A model generated the notes under the pieces. It had not been told where the DNA came from and made no database searches. It saw only the letters and a list, made by a program, of their open reading frames with translations. From Polytrichum commune (Eukaryota > Streptophyta > Polytrichopsida > Polytrichales > Polytrichaceae), in NCBI GenBank assembly GCA_950295325.1, contig OX485807.1, forward strand, positions 49,322,440 to 49,386,439: a stretch of 64,000 nt of DNA. Direction: 5' to 3'. The translations under genes were made by a program, and so were the position numbers. Below, in pieces: positions 10,122-20,841 of this stretch (the stretch's first letter is position 1; every line of letters begins with the position of its first letter).

Positions 10122-11062
10122 TTATTTCTCCCAATTAGGGGGTATAAGTATTGGTGCGGACACTAATTTCCTTTTAAGTGTGTTAAAAGCATGCGTACAT
10201 GCCGACGTCCAAACTGGGACATCATCACCCTTTTTAAGCAGTTCTGTCAAAGGCATTGCTATTATCGCATATCTAAAAATGAATCTTCTATAATAACCAG
10301 TGTGTCCCAAAAACCCTTTGACCTCGGTAACGGTAGTAGGAATGGGTAAAGACACAATATTTGCAATTTTATCAGGGTCGGTAGCTATGCCTTGTTCAGA
10401 CACAATGTGTCCTACCAATCTTCCAAAGGGTACTAGGAAAACTGACTTAGCGGCATTAATTGAAATGCCGAACTCCATACATTTATCAAAACATTTTTGG
10501 AGATAATCGGCATAGTTTTTATCGTCACCAAAGACAACAAAATCATCCAAAAAGATTTCCATAAATTTACGTAGGTACTCCTGAAAGGCTTCTATCATAA
10601 CCCTTTGAAAAGTGGCAGGAGCATTGCACAAACCAAATGGCATCACCATGTAGGCGAAAGTACCCCAATCCGTAGTAAAGGTTGTATACCAACGATGTGG
10701 TTCATAAATTTGAATTTGGTTATATCCTGAGAAACCATCCATGAATGAGTAGCGTTTGTAACCCGCTACGGCATCGAGCATTGTGTCAGTAAAAGGTAAA
10801 GGAAAATAATCCTTCCTAGTGACATTATTGAGTCTCCTGAAATCTTGACAGATCCTCAATTTCCCATTCTTTTTGGGAACTACTACAATGGGTGACACCC
10901 ACTCACTGTAAGGTACTTTATAAATAAATCCTGCCTCAAGAAGTTTATCTATCTCTTCTTTGACCATTAAAGAATATTTTGGATTCATGAGGTATTGTCT
11001 TTGTCGGACTGGGGCCGTGCCTGCCTCAAGTACAATTTTGTGTTGGCATACTTCAGGAGGGA
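10122..11062 (-). pseudogene. Reverse transcriptase segment of pol, 5' cut by nested insertion
   Basis: This frame encodes the RT palm and fingers: LRICQDFRRLNN, then YSFMDGFSGYNQI with the first catalytic Asp, MPFGLCNAPATFQ, and FLDDF with the catalytic Asp pair (residues about 146-150 counting from the Met at 10988). The frame ends at TAA 10122-10124, exactly at the RT/RNase H connection (PPNWEK). Upstream the frame is open to the insertion point at 11062, so the Met at 10988 is internal and not a start. Removing the nested insert and one AGGGA copy places this frame in phase with the protease segment. Confidence 0.9.
11058..11062. repeat. Target site duplication AGGGA (left)
   Basis: AGGGA precedes the nested insert beginning TGTGAGGCC. 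The second AGGGA follows its end at 16219-16223. The duplicated bases fall inside a pol codon series that is in phase on both sides. Confidence 0.93.
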
Positions 11063-11084
11063 TGTGAGGCCAAACCCCCCACCC

Positions 11085-11297
11085 TTAAGCGTTCGTAGTC
11101 CGAGTAGTGGGTTTGGGCTCACATTCCTCCGTGGCATTGGCCTTAGGCTTGGATGTGTCCTTTGATGACTCAAGTGTCCAATTCCTTGCCTTGTACGCGC
11201 AAGCCCAAGCGGATATTCCCCTCTTCCTTTTACCAATGGTTACCTTCACTTCTTTAGGGTCCTTGAGCTCCTCACTAGGTTTGGTTGTTGAGTCCAT
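11085..11297 (-). other. Short reading frame shared by the two LTR-like copies
   Basis: A 70-codon minus-strand frame contains GKRKRGISAWACAYKARNW. The related insertion carries GQRGISLRACVAKAAGRTLE at the matching place (39148-39372). The shared pattern G-x-RGIS-x-x-AC-x-x-KA suggests either a real short peptide or a conserved DNA block. I cannot assign a function. Confidence 0.3.
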
Positions 11298-12020
11298 AGT
11301 GCAAGGATCAACTTTTTAACCTCTACTTAATAATTCAATACACCATGCATGGTATGGAAGCATCCAAACACACAAATCTTTATTTGACAATCCAAGTGAA
11401 TAGTATTAAGAAATACTTCCAAGGCTTATTGTCTCACAATCAAAGCATCAAGCCCAACGAGTCTACTCCTCAAGCTTCCTACCCTACCAATCACTTAAAC
11501 ACAACCACCCCAACCTCAAAAACTTAGGAATGTGGCTCTTGGTCCATCACAATCACCAAATCCTCATTTTTCTATCTTCCTCCATTTTTTTCATTCAAGG
11601 TGAGTAGATTCCCCCATAGAAGAACCCCGGCAGTCTCGACAAATCCCTTCCCGAGGTCTCAGTCTCAAATCTCCGGGTGTAATTTTGCGTTGTTCTCCAA
11701 TTGTTCCGCCCGTCATCGCCCGTCACTTTCTTCCTTGAGGCACCTGTTCCCCGCAAACAGAGACCAGCTCCTTGTTAGCCCTCCTCTAGTTAGGCTAGCT
11801 TCGAATTAGCTAGCTCCTGCTTTGCTCGGCCCTTAATTAAGCTGCTCCTAAGTACGGTAGCTAGCTCCTGATTTGCTTGGCCTTGATTAGCCAGCTCCTA
11901 CGTAGCTAGCTCCTCTCTGGCCTAACTTCAAATAGTCCGGCTTCTAATTTGCCAGCTCCTTAGTTAGCTCAACTCGCAATTAGCCTATCTCCTAATTAGC
12001 ATGGCTCATGATTGGCCTAG

Positions 12021-12025
12021 ATGTC
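12021..12025. repeat. Target site duplication ATGTC (left)
   Basis: ATGTC precedes the inner insert starting TGTGGTACTTTTGGG; ATGTC follows its end at 14865-14869. The irregular repeat sequence resumes after the right copy. Confidence 0.82.
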
Positions 12026-14864
12026 TGTGGTACTTTTGGGCCACCCCCTTTCGAGGGAGCCTAAAAGTATCACACAAGCCCTTCGGTGAAGGTGGCCTGC
12101 ATTTGCAGGCGCCCAAGCCGAACCCGGATGATAGGTGTATAACGTGAGTAGTTAGATTTTTAAGGGAGATTAAATATGCGTCGTAGTACCTCCGGAGGTT
12201 AGGCCTTAGTATTTTACTAGTGTGGCTTTAAACTCCACTAACCAATTTCATATCTAGTTCTAACCTTAACCTACAACCTATTCTACGCGCAGACGCACCA
12301 GCCTTGAAACCAAGGCAATCCTAATTTGTGAATTGGGATGGTTCTGATACACCCAACCGGGTGTGACTCATACCACCCTAACTCAACGAACGGAATAACG
12401 ACAATTTGATGGACCATTCAATTCTTCCTATTTCTTTATTTAGTTCTATTTAGTTTTCTAAGCGGGGGAACTTGGCCTAAGTCCCACCCTTCACACAAAT
12501 TCCTTCTTAATTACTTACTTTTGTTTGCACGTCCTAACTCACTACATTAACATATTAGGCATCACCCTTTACCTCGGGTCTCTTGCCAACAAGGGTTTAC
12601 GATTTATTTTGTATGTTTTGATTGTTAAATGTGTTTACACTGGATAGACCACGAAATGCAACTCAATGGGACCAGGGTGACGGACGACCTGTAGGTTCAA
12701 CCTGTTGCGCAATCTTCATAAATTGGGGCCATTACTCCCAATCTATGGGGCCAACAACATAATAGTGGATTCGCGGGTCATTAACCCCACCTTTCCACCA
12801 ACAACATTCAGAGTGGTCGTGTCGGTGATTAATCCGACTTACCACACACGAAACTTGCTAATAAATGAAGCTACTACCACAAAACATACCAAGGGCCCCG
12901 AAAACAATGGAATTGGGTACTCCCTTGGCGGTCAAGTGGTCAAGCCACTTGACCTTACGAGATAGGTGAGTGGGTTTAGAGATGCGTACCTTAGCCGTGC
13001 TCCCTCCAATCCTAAATGGAAGGCTTAAGGTTAGTTAATTTACCTCAATTTTCCTCGGTTGATTTGGGCTTGATGTAGGCCGAGCCGCTACCTCCTTCCT
13101 TGCTCCACTTTCCGAGCGTCGACCTTGCCTCCTTCTTTGTAACTAGTTTGGTAGTAAGCGTACCTTAGTTAACAATTAAAATATAAAGTGTTATTCTGCC
13201 CTGTAATTTAATCCTAAGCATAATATTTATACTTAGTGCACCAAATTATCTTTCCAATGATCTAAAAATCACTCTAATCGGATAAGAAATGCAAAAGTTA
13301 TGAGGGTTGGAAGTGTGAGGTCGATTCAACCGACCCTTCCAACCCACCTATCTACCTTCTAACTTCAAAAATTCATAGCACATTCCTTACTACTTGGATC
13401 TAGGCTTTCCTTATACCATTGGAAAGCTATGAACAAGCTCTAACTAGAAAAATTATGACATCAGCAGGTTAAGCTAATAGAAATTCAGCGGACTCCTTGT
13501 AACACAGCAGTCAATCAAGAAGGCTTAAACTATGTATCTCGCCTTCAACAATTCATATCTAATTCAAATCTTAGTCAAATCAAACGTTCTATATGACCCT
13601 GGAGAGATATTAAAAATATGTATTTGATAAAAATATGTGATTAGAAAGGTAAGCCGAAGTGAACCCAGCAGGTCCTCTGTAATGCAGCAGTCAACCAAAA
13701 GTTCTCAAACTATGTGTCCCATCTTGCACAATTCATATCTAATTCAAATCATGCTCAAATCAAATGTTCTAAGCCATTTTGGAAAGCTACACAAAAGTTC
13801 TACTTGGGAAAAATATAACTTCTTGGAATTAAAATTCCTATTGGGCTCGCAGGTCTGATCCAGCAGCCGCTACCCACAAGACCACCCAGTTTTTCTACTC
13901 CATCTTTGAAAATCCATAACTAATTGTCATCTCAACCAAATCACAAATGGGAAACGGCTATGGATGGCTATATGAAATCTCTCTAAGAGAAAAATGATAA
14001 GTATCTTGTTCTAGCTTTTGAACTAAGCCTTCAGGGCATTGGCAGATGAGGTCTATAATGCCTCTACTCAAAACTCTACCATCCAACCTACCTCTACAAA
14101 AGAAATAATCATTTTGTTGGTGTGTTAATAAACACACAACCTAACTAGGAGAGAGAGAGTAGAAGAGGTTCTCAAGCCTTTCTTTTAGACCATTGAGAAT
14201 ACATGCTAAAGGATTTTTTCCTAACTACATTGAAGCAGGGCTTCGCCCAAAAACTAGAGAAAGAGCGAGAGCTACAAGGTGGAAGGAGGGGTTTTTAAAC
14301 CCTCTCACAAAAGGGTTGGACCCCTCCTCCACCGGATCCATTTTTCAAACCCTTTCCCGAAATTTTGGCTCGGGGGTTTTCCCGGTTGAGGTTGCCACCC
14401 TCTCGCCGAGGTGGCTCCTACAAAAAACCTTTAGAAATCTTTCTAATTTTTCCGCCATCGAGTTGGCAAGGGGGCAAGTGGGCAAGTAGCCCCCTTGCTC
14501 TCTTTCTTTTTTGTCTTCAAAATTCTTCACGCCGATTTTATCTTCTTACGTAAAACACCTCCAATAGTCTTGTGTGCCTCACACTAACTAATAAACTAAC
14601 ACTTGCTTAGCTAGCATCTACTAACATTTGCTTAATAACTAGCATCTACTAATATTTGCTTAGCTAGTTGTTTTTACTAGCTAGCATATTTTTTCTACTT
14701 TGCTATCTTCTAGCACTACTTAGTTTCATTTTGACCTTCTTTCTTCTAGGCTAAATGCTAAATGAACTAATTTTTCCTAAATTCCCTATCAATTCTAACT
14801 TTTAATGCTAACATTCTAACTAAAAGTGATCCCGCGGAGTGGTGGACCATTCAAAGGGTTCACA
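12026..14864. mobile_element. Second-level nested LTR-like insertion
   Basis: The 2839-bp insert begins TGTGGTACTTTTGGGCC and ends AAAGGGTTCACA, with ATGTC duplicated on both sides. TG/CA ends and a 5-bp duplication again fit a solo LTR or non-coding LTR derivative. Near its left end (12026-12085) an imperfect inverted repeat (TGTGGTACTTTTGGGC against TGTGTGATACTTTTAGGC) can form a hairpin. I see no transposase or pol-like ORF. I do not find its own two LTRs, so its exact class is open. Confidence 0.75.
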
Positions 14865-16218
14865 ATGTCCTTTAAACAATTTGTAACCAACTGCCGGTTC
14901 TCCCCGATCATAGCCACCTTCCCCTAATTAGCTGCCGTCTGGTGATTCCTTTGATCTCAGCTTGGTTAGTGCAGCTCCCTTGATTTAATTAATGCAGTTC
15001 CCAATCTCGGCTTCAGTTGCCACCAACAGTCTCGGCTCAACATTACAAGGTCACGGCTCTTGGCTCATGTGTGAAGTGGACCTGACCAGCAACTGCAACT
15101 AACTAGGCCCAGCTGCAGAGCTAATCCCAGCTTACAGCTTACCCAGTCTCGGACTCCCAGCACCTTCTCCAAAAGTCTTGCTCCTTCTTCAACAATTAAG
15201 GCCTTTGGCCAAATATTAAACCATTCAAAATAAGTACCATCATCTAACACCAACTGAGTGCACCAATTTAATGGTTCAAACTAAGCTCTATAAACTAAAT
15301 GCTATGAGGTGAACACTATGAACTAAACACTATCACTAAATGCCTTAAGTCAAATACTATATCTAAGCAATGCAAAACCAATCTAAAAACTAGTTTGCCT
15401 CGGTTCTCTACCTAGAACCTTGCACCACACGTGCACCCTTCTTGCTCCACACACACCCACACACACCACATGAGGTGCCAAGAGGGCAAGAAGAAAAGAG
15501 AGCCAAGAGAGAGAGACTAACTAACTACACTAATTCACCCCACTAATTTCCCACACATTGCCTCTAAGTACAAGAGTTTTTCCTACTAACTAAGTCACAT
15601 CCTCCTCATGAGCTCTAAGAGCTTCACTTCCTAACATCAACAAGAGAGAGCGAGAATGAGAGCAATCCCCCACCTTACCTCGGACCCCCTTGGGAGTGCT
15701 CAACCCAAACTTAGCCTCCTCCACTTTCCGCCGCCATAACTTTCTCCCCTTACCTTCCCAAATTGTCACTCACCACTTTAATTCAAACCACGATGCTTAA
15801 ATCGTAATTTGATTGGTGCTTTTAGAATTTGCTTATCCTCCATCTTGCATTCTTCCTTGGACCTTCCCCATTAAGTGGCCACGATGAGGTGGTCCACTTG
15901 TGCGCTCAATGTGATCCTCCATTCATCCCAATTCGAATGCACTTGCTTCTTGAGTCACCTTGGTTGTCTCCATCCATTGTACTAGCCTACTCACTAACTA
16001 TTTGATCTAAGCCTTTCCTATCTACCCTACTTCACTCCAATCCTTTTCTAAGGTAAAAATACAATAACCACTCACATGCTAGCCTCTTACAACATTGTAC
16101 TTCTAAGGCTAACATTTCACTCTTTTTATATTTTTGTGAAGTGATACACCACTTCAACGCACACCAACTAATATTTTCTAACGCTAAGACTAAATGTGGG
16201 CACCGCTTTGGGCTCACA

Positions 16219-16223
16219 AGGGA
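16219..16223. repeat. Target site duplication AGGGA (right)
   Basis: AGGGA follows the insert end GGGCTCACA and matches 11058-11062. Confidence 0.93.
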
Positions 16224-17535
16224 CTCCTCTCAAATCTTTATATGTCCATGCAAAGACTTTAATATTCCTTTTAAAGAAATTATACCAATACTGCCATTCA
16301 GTCTTGGACAATTTCTCATAGATTTTAATGATTTTAGGAACCTCCTCGGTCCCCAAATTCATTTCTTTATAAACATCTTTAGACACATAACTCTTAATGG
16401 GTGTGTTGTAAGAAAACATAGCATCTTCCCATTCTTCTTCAAAAGAAGGCAAAGTACTGTCTAGAGGTTTTAACGGGGTAGATCGTTTCTTCGGATTGGG
16501 GGTTAATATTTTTTTTTCATGTGGTTGTGATTCCTCAACCATAGTAACGTTGTTAATTGGGCAAGAATTCTGCCAACTTAGAATGGCATTATCCGAATCA
16601 TCGTCCCTCATAGAGATAAAATATTCCCCTATCCCTACGGGGTTATAAGATCTCTGGTGATTACCGACGTTATGAATAGATTGAATTGGACTATCCTCAA
16701 ACTCAGTCTCATATCCATCAGTAGTGAATTCGGTTCCCTCATCTTGAGTCTCGCCTTGATACCGTGTAGGAAACAAAGGTAAGACCATTTTATCCTTGCC
16801 TTTACCTAAGGTAAGTGTTCCTTTACCCCAATCTTCCTTAGCTTCAGCTGTTATCAACCATGGTCTTCCTAATATTCCCGGTATAGGTTGTATGGCATTA
16901 GTGGTTCGAAAAATGACAAAATCAATTCTGTATTCCTGACCCGCTATTTGAACTGGGACTTGAGGTAATTGCCCTAAAGGTCTAGTACGAGTATGATCCG
17001 CCATTTTAAGGATGATAGAAGTAGGAACCATGTTAGTGAGTCCTAATTCTTCCATGGTCTCTATACTCATGAGATTGACACTCGACCCAGTGTCAACTTG
17101 AAATCCCGCTACTAGAACTCCATCAATTATTACATCCAATGCCGGTGCACCAGGATCTTGACTAAGGGTTACATCATTAACTTCCACAACCTTGGCTCTT
17201 TTGCGTATCATTGCCGAACCAAGTGTGGTACGACATTGAGGTGCAACTGCCAAAAGTTGCCTCATAGTAATTTGAGGACGTAAATTATCCAAATCTTTCA
17301 TGATATCGTATTGTTGCAACCCTTTAGCTAATTCCATGGTTCGGGGTTGCTTTGCACTTGCCCTAGACTTTAAATTCCTTACATGAGGTATTTGATAAGG
17401 TATCGTTTTGGGCCGAGTTTCCATTGGTCGGCTCTGTGGGTTAGTGGATGATGATGGTCTTTCCAAAATAGTGTAAGGCCTCGGGGGTATTGGTGGTGTT
17501 GGTAGAGGAATGGGTACTGGTTGCACCAATTCTAC
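16219..17535 (-). pseudogene. Aspartic protease segment of pol, 3' cut by nested insertion
   Basis: The frame follows directly on the gag stop TAG at 17536-17538 and has no own ATG (the first codons read V-E-L-V-Q-P). After a proline-rich linker it contains the retropepsin active site DTGSS (AGFQVDTGSSVNLMS) about 150 codons in. ILGRPWLITAEA follows, the usual second protease motif. It then runs through an acidic linker to FAWTYKDLRGVP, which normally leads into RT. At 16219 the nested insertion interrupts it; the remaining open codons down to 16168 belong to the insert. The protease cleaves the gag-pol polyprotein. Confidence 0.88.
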
Positions 17536-19440
17536 CTATGGTAAAGACATTGGTGGGGTAGCAATTCCAGGTACCACATTTGGTTCCATTATTAACTTAT
17601 TTTTGGGATCATTTTCTCGTAAATTATCCCTTAGTTCCTCAGCACTTGGCTCACTACTATTTTCATCGAGGATAGGATAAGGTTCTGGGGGTGCTTTAGA
17701 CCTCGTGGTCACAGCATTCACTTTTCGTGCTCTAGGTAATGAGGTAGAAAAGTGTTGTATGTGGTTGACATCTCTAGCACCTCCTTCTTCATCCTCCGGA
17801 TCCTGGATCCTTACTCGTTTCCCCCTCTTCCAGTCCCGGTCGTTAGGTGGGTAATCCTTTTTTGGATGGGGACATTCATCTGTGGGGTGTCCTGCCGTCT
17901 TGCAGTTACCGCACAAAGGAACATAATCCTGCGGCTTCTTAGGATTCGGACAATTATTAGCATAATAACCCAGTTCTTTGCATCTATAACAAACAGGATA
18001 TTTTCTAGAATCATCCGGGTTTGAATTAAACCTCGGATGATTTTGATTGTAAGGTGAAGGTCGGTTCCAATTGGAGGTATCATTTTGCTGATTCCAACTG
18101 GAACGCCCTGGGAACTGCAAAGGTACTGGTCGGCGATTAAAATTTCTCTTAGGATTATAAGTGGAGTTAGGGCCGGGTCCATTTCGTTCTTGTTGCCAAG
18201 GACGAGATTGACCACTATCCACTTGATTAACTGCCTTTTGTTGTTTAAGGTTCCAACACTCTTGAACGGCATGATTCCCTCCACAATATATACACTTAGT
18301 CCTAAATCCTTTCGGAGTAGGACATTCATTCGCAAGGTGTCCCTGACCTTTACAATTGTGACACCACACATTATTACGCTCTTCTGTGGGTTGGGGTCTC
18401 TTAGGTCGGTTATTGGCTACCTTAACTGACAACTCTGACAATTGTTTTGTCAGATTCCATATAGCATTATCATATTTATCACTCGTGGGTTCCTGTTGAG
18501 GAGCCTTGTTAATTGCAGGTTGTGTATACAACTGTGCAGTGGGGTTCCGCACGTATGGTGCGTCAGTAACATAATATTGGTTATTCTCATTGATGGGAAA
18601 AGTTCCCGAGTGTGAGGGAATTGGGTTATTGGAATAAGTATTGTCAGTGTATATGACCAATTCATTTTCCAATCTACACTCCTCCCAAGTTTTTGCTCTG
18701 GCGTAAGCCTGAGCATATGTGGCAGTGGCTCCCTCCTTAACATAGGTTCTCAACTCTATTGGGTATAGTCCACCAATGAATATGCTCATAAGGAAATCAT
18801 CTGGGATTTGGTGATTTCCCATACGTTGCAAGATATCTTGCATTCTGCCATAGTAAGTATCAACTCTTTCGTTGATGCCCATTCTAACAGTTCGCAGTTT
18901 CTCTTTTAGACTCGTGGCGAAGCCTAATGGTCTAAAGTGAGCCAGGAATGCAGTTTTCAATGCATTCCAGTTAGCGAATGCGGGTTGTCTCTGATACCAT
19001 GCAAAGGCATCTTCTTGCAATGAAGCAGCAAAAACTTCTTGAAATTTAGCAGCCGGAACATCATTAGCCTGGCATGTAATTTCAAACTTTGCTACATGAG
19101 TATCAGGATCTGATCCTGGTCTCCCAAGGAAATAAGGTATATGCACTATATTGTGAATTCTTGGGGCACCCGGTATATTAGCCATCATGGTAGGAAGTAT
19201 TAGTGGCGGTAAAGGTAATGGTATTAGGGGTTGTGATAACACTGGTGTTTGTAAAGGTAGAGAGGTTAACTGTAAAGGAAGAAGAGGGTTTTGACTTGTC
19301 CCTCCTTGAGAAGTATCCGAAGTTGAACCAAAATGTAATTGTTGAGGTTTAAGAGGTGATAATATTTCCTCTTGGTCTGTGTCCTTTGTAGATTTTGGAC
19401 TCTCTACGTTTGGTTCTGTTTCAGGATGTTCATTTTGCAA
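17536..19440 (-). CDS. Gag polyprotein with four CCHC zinc knuckles
   Basis: A 634-aa ORF begins with ATG (MQNEHPETEPNVE). After a Pro/Leu-rich N-terminus the capsid-type gag domain runs from about residue 100 to 245 (FLGRPGSDPDTHVAKFEI, AFAWYQRQPAFANWNALK, LYPIELRTYV). Four zinc knuckles follow: CHNCKGQGHLANEC, CIYCGGNHAVQEC (one residue shorter in the usual spacing), CYRCKELGYYANNC and CGNCKTAGHPTDEC. Gag forms the particle and binds element RNA. The ORF ends at TAG 17536-17538 in the same frame as protease. That is either a point mutation or, less likely, a readthrough signal. Confidence 0.93.
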   Translation of the reverse strand: MQNEHPETEPNVESPKSTKDTDQEEILSPLKPQQLHFGSTSDTSQGGTSQNPLLPLQLTSLPLQTPVLSQPLIPLPLPPLILPTMMANIPGAPRIHNIVHIPYFLGRPGSDPDTHVAKFEITCQANDVPAAKFQEVFAASLQEDAFAWYQRQPAFANWNALKTAFLAHFRPLGFATSLKEKLRTVRMGINERVDTYYGRMQDILQRMGNHQIPDDFLMSIFIGGLYPIELRTYVKEGATATYAQAYARAKTWEECRLENELVIYTDNTYSNNPIPSHSGTFPINENNQYYVTDAPYVRNPTAQLYTQPAINKAPQQEPTSDKYDNAIWNLTKQLSELSVKVANNRPKRPQPTEERNNVWCHNCKGQGHLANECPTPKGFRTKCIYCGGNHAVQECWNLKQQKAVNQVDSGQSRPWQQERNGPGPNSTYNPKRNFNRRPVPLQFPGRSSWNQQNDTSNWNRPSPYNQNHPRFNSNPDDSRKYPVCYRCKELGYYANNCPNPKKPQDYVPLCGNCKTAGHPTDECPHPKKDYPPNDRDWKRGKRVRIQDPEDEEGGARDVNHIQHFSTSLPRARKVNAVTTRSKAPPEPYPILDENSSEPSAEELRDNLRENDPKNKLIMEPNVVPGIATPPMSLP

Positions 19441-19625
19441 TTTAATGACAGACCTTAACCACCGCTTATTTCTCTCCGCCTTCTTCCTTCGGTAGTCCCT
19501 AGCGACTGCACGATCCTCTCTAGCCTTATCATTGGCTGCTTTCCTTACTGAGGCTGTTTGTGCGTGTGATCTTTCATGTGCGGTTTCCAGTATGGAAGTT
19601 GCATGAGATCATACGTAAACATACT

Positions 19626-20189
19626 CTATGTCTGACCTTGCCTCTCGTGTTTCACAATCCTCCTTCTTCCATTCAAGCACAATTTTGCAAAGTTTACAAA
19701 ATTCTTGCCCTGAAGTGAAGAATCTGAAAAATCTGGTATGTGAACGCTTACACAAGGGTCAAAAGGTCCATAATAGAAACGGGCTTCATTTCTAGTAAAA
19801 AGCCCTCCATTCCAACATCCATAACCAAATTTAGTAATTGGAAAGCTTTCCAATTTATGTTGGTTATAAATGAGAAACAAGAACCTCAAGTCAACTCTCA
19901 ACCTAGGGTATCCGTGGTTAATAATGATTTCATTGAAACCATCACCCTCATTCCAGATTAATCCTAAAATCTTGTCTTGAAGGTGAGCGGGTAAATTCAG
20001 GAAGTTGACTAGGAATCCTTTCGGGTAAATTGGATGATTCGGTCCAATGTGGATTCCAGCTCCCCAAAATGATGCTTTATAAAAACGATATAAAGCAGTA
20101 AACAAATGTGGTCCTTGGTATAACTCACTCTCAAGGGTGCTCAACCCTAGTGGGTTAAGTTCCCACGGCCACATTTTGGAAATGGACAC
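19626..20189 (-). CDS. Extra ORF upstream of gag, function unknown
   Basis: A 187-aa ORF begins with ATG (MSISKMWPWELNPLGL) and lies between the primer site and gag. It looks globular and aromatic-rich (FWGAGIHIGPNHPIYP, GYGCWNGGLFTRNEARF, FYYGPFDPCVSVHI). I recognise no family. It follows the CCHC ORF by 22 bp in another frame. The two may be pieces of one larger upstream ORF broken by a frameshift, or independent small proteins. Ogre-type Ty3/gypsy elements also carry an ORF before gag (established knowledge), but I cannot show homology. Confidence 0.55.
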   Translation of the reverse strand: MSISKMWPWELNPLGLSTLESELYQGPHLFTALYRFYKASFWGAGIHIGPNHPIYPKGFLVNFLNLPAHLQDKILGLIWNEGDGFNEIIINHGYPRLRVDLRFLFLIYNQHKLESFPITKFGYGCWNGGLFTRNEARFYYGPFDPCVSVHIPDFSDSSLQGKNFVNFAKLCLNGRRRIVKHERQGQT

Positions 20190-20211
20190 ATTAGTGTCAA
20201 AAATGATTCAC

Positions 20212-20595
20212 TCATAAGAAGTCCGTTTGTAACCCAACTGTACGGGTTGACACTTTTAACTGCCACCTTCCCACGCTTTTAGTCTTAGACTTTAGCTCAT
20301 TCACTTCACAATCCTTCGAGTAGTGTCCTAGACTTTTACAAGTCCGGCACACTATTTGGGGATGTGACTCTGTTTGACAAACACTCTCAATTTGTTTCTC
20401 TTCAAATAACGAGTCAGGTAGTTTCTCAAGATGACACTTACAAATTCGCTTGACAATTCTCTCAACGGCTTCCTCAAAGCCGACAAGGTTTAACTCTCCC
20501 AAGGTACTCTCGGAAAGTCCAAAGGGTGTGTATTTTAAAGGGTAATTTAAAGAATTTCGATGACCTCTAGATTTCCATATCTTAGGTTCATCCAT
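20212..20595 (-). CDS. Extra small ORF with CCHC zinc knuckle upstream of gag
   Basis: A 127-aa ORF begins with ATG (MDEPKIWKSRGHRNSL), about 230 bp inside the primer site. Near residues 83-96 it carries CRTCKSLGHYSKDC, a perfect C-x2-C-x4-H-x4-C knuckle as in nucleocapsids. The upstream part (FEEAVERIVKRICKCHLEKL) is predicted helical. It is separate from gag, which has its own four knuckles. An RNA-binding accessory protein is the natural guess; the role is inference. Confidence 0.6.
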   Translation of the reverse strand: MDEPKIWKSRGHRNSLNYPLKYTPFGLSESTLGELNLVGFEEAVERIVKRICKCHLEKLPDSLFEEKQIESVCQTESHPQIVCRTCKSLGHYSKDCEVNELKSKTKSVGRWQLKVSTRTVGLQTDFL

Positions 20596-20820
20596 GAATT
20601 AAACATTGGGTTATGAATCTAGGCATTTGGTTTTTTGCAATAATGATGAATTGAAATTATGACTTTAGGATCGTGAAAAAATTTAAGAAATAGTTACAGA
20701 CTTATTTCCTCACTTTCTTAAGTTTCCCAAAGACTTAATTTAAGTTCCTTATTCAAAAAACCAAACCTAACAGTGTTTCCTAACAAGCTTATCCACCTAG
20801 ATTTAAATCGACCGAAGCCT
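20596..20820 (-). other. Leader between primer site and first ORF
   Basis: About 225 bp of A/T-rich DNA lie between the primer binding site and the first ATG. No ORF or clear motif is visible. It is the expected place for the packaging leader. Confidence 0.5.
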
Positions 20821-20838
20821 TCCCCGGCAGCGGCGCCA
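20821..20838 (-). other. Primer binding site, tRNA-Asp type
   Basis: On the minus strand, three bases after the LTR, the sequence reads TGGCGCCGCTGCCGGGGA. This pairs with the 3' end of plant tRNA-Asp(GTC), whose end is CCCCGGCAACGGCGCCA, with one mismatch. The position and the CCA complement make the assignment firm. Confidence 0.92.
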
Positions 20839-20841
20839 AAA

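Larger units (their letters stand above)
11063..16218. mobile_element. Nested LTR-like insertion (TGTGAGGCC...GGGCTCACA) inside pol
   Basis: The 5156-bp insert begins TGTGAGGCCAAACC and ends TTTGGGCTCACA, with a 5-bp AGGGA duplication. A relative with the same ends lies at 39036-40784. Ends TG/CA and a 5-bp duplication fit a solo LTR or a non-coding LTR derivative; I find no internal copy of either end that would mark a second LTR. It contains a third insertion (12026-14864), without which it is about 2.3 kb. The ends are also short inverted repeats (TGTGAGGCCAAA against TGTGAGCCCAAA), so a DNA transposon is the alternative. No long ORF belongs to it. A GCTAGCTCCT-rich irregular repeat lies at about 11,790-12,010, and 15,049-15,090 resembles the end of the MITE at 34305. 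Confidence 0.85.

Noticed and set aside
11063-16218. DNA transposon with inverted ends TGTGAGGCCAAA
   Set aside because: The inverted match is only 12 bases, and the TG/CA ends with a 5-bp duplication in both copies fit LTR-type elements better. Kept as an alternative.
20212-20595. Reading the CCHC ORF as a fragment of gag
   Set aside because: Gag downstream already has a full capsid domain and four knuckles, and the sequence around this knuckle does not match them.
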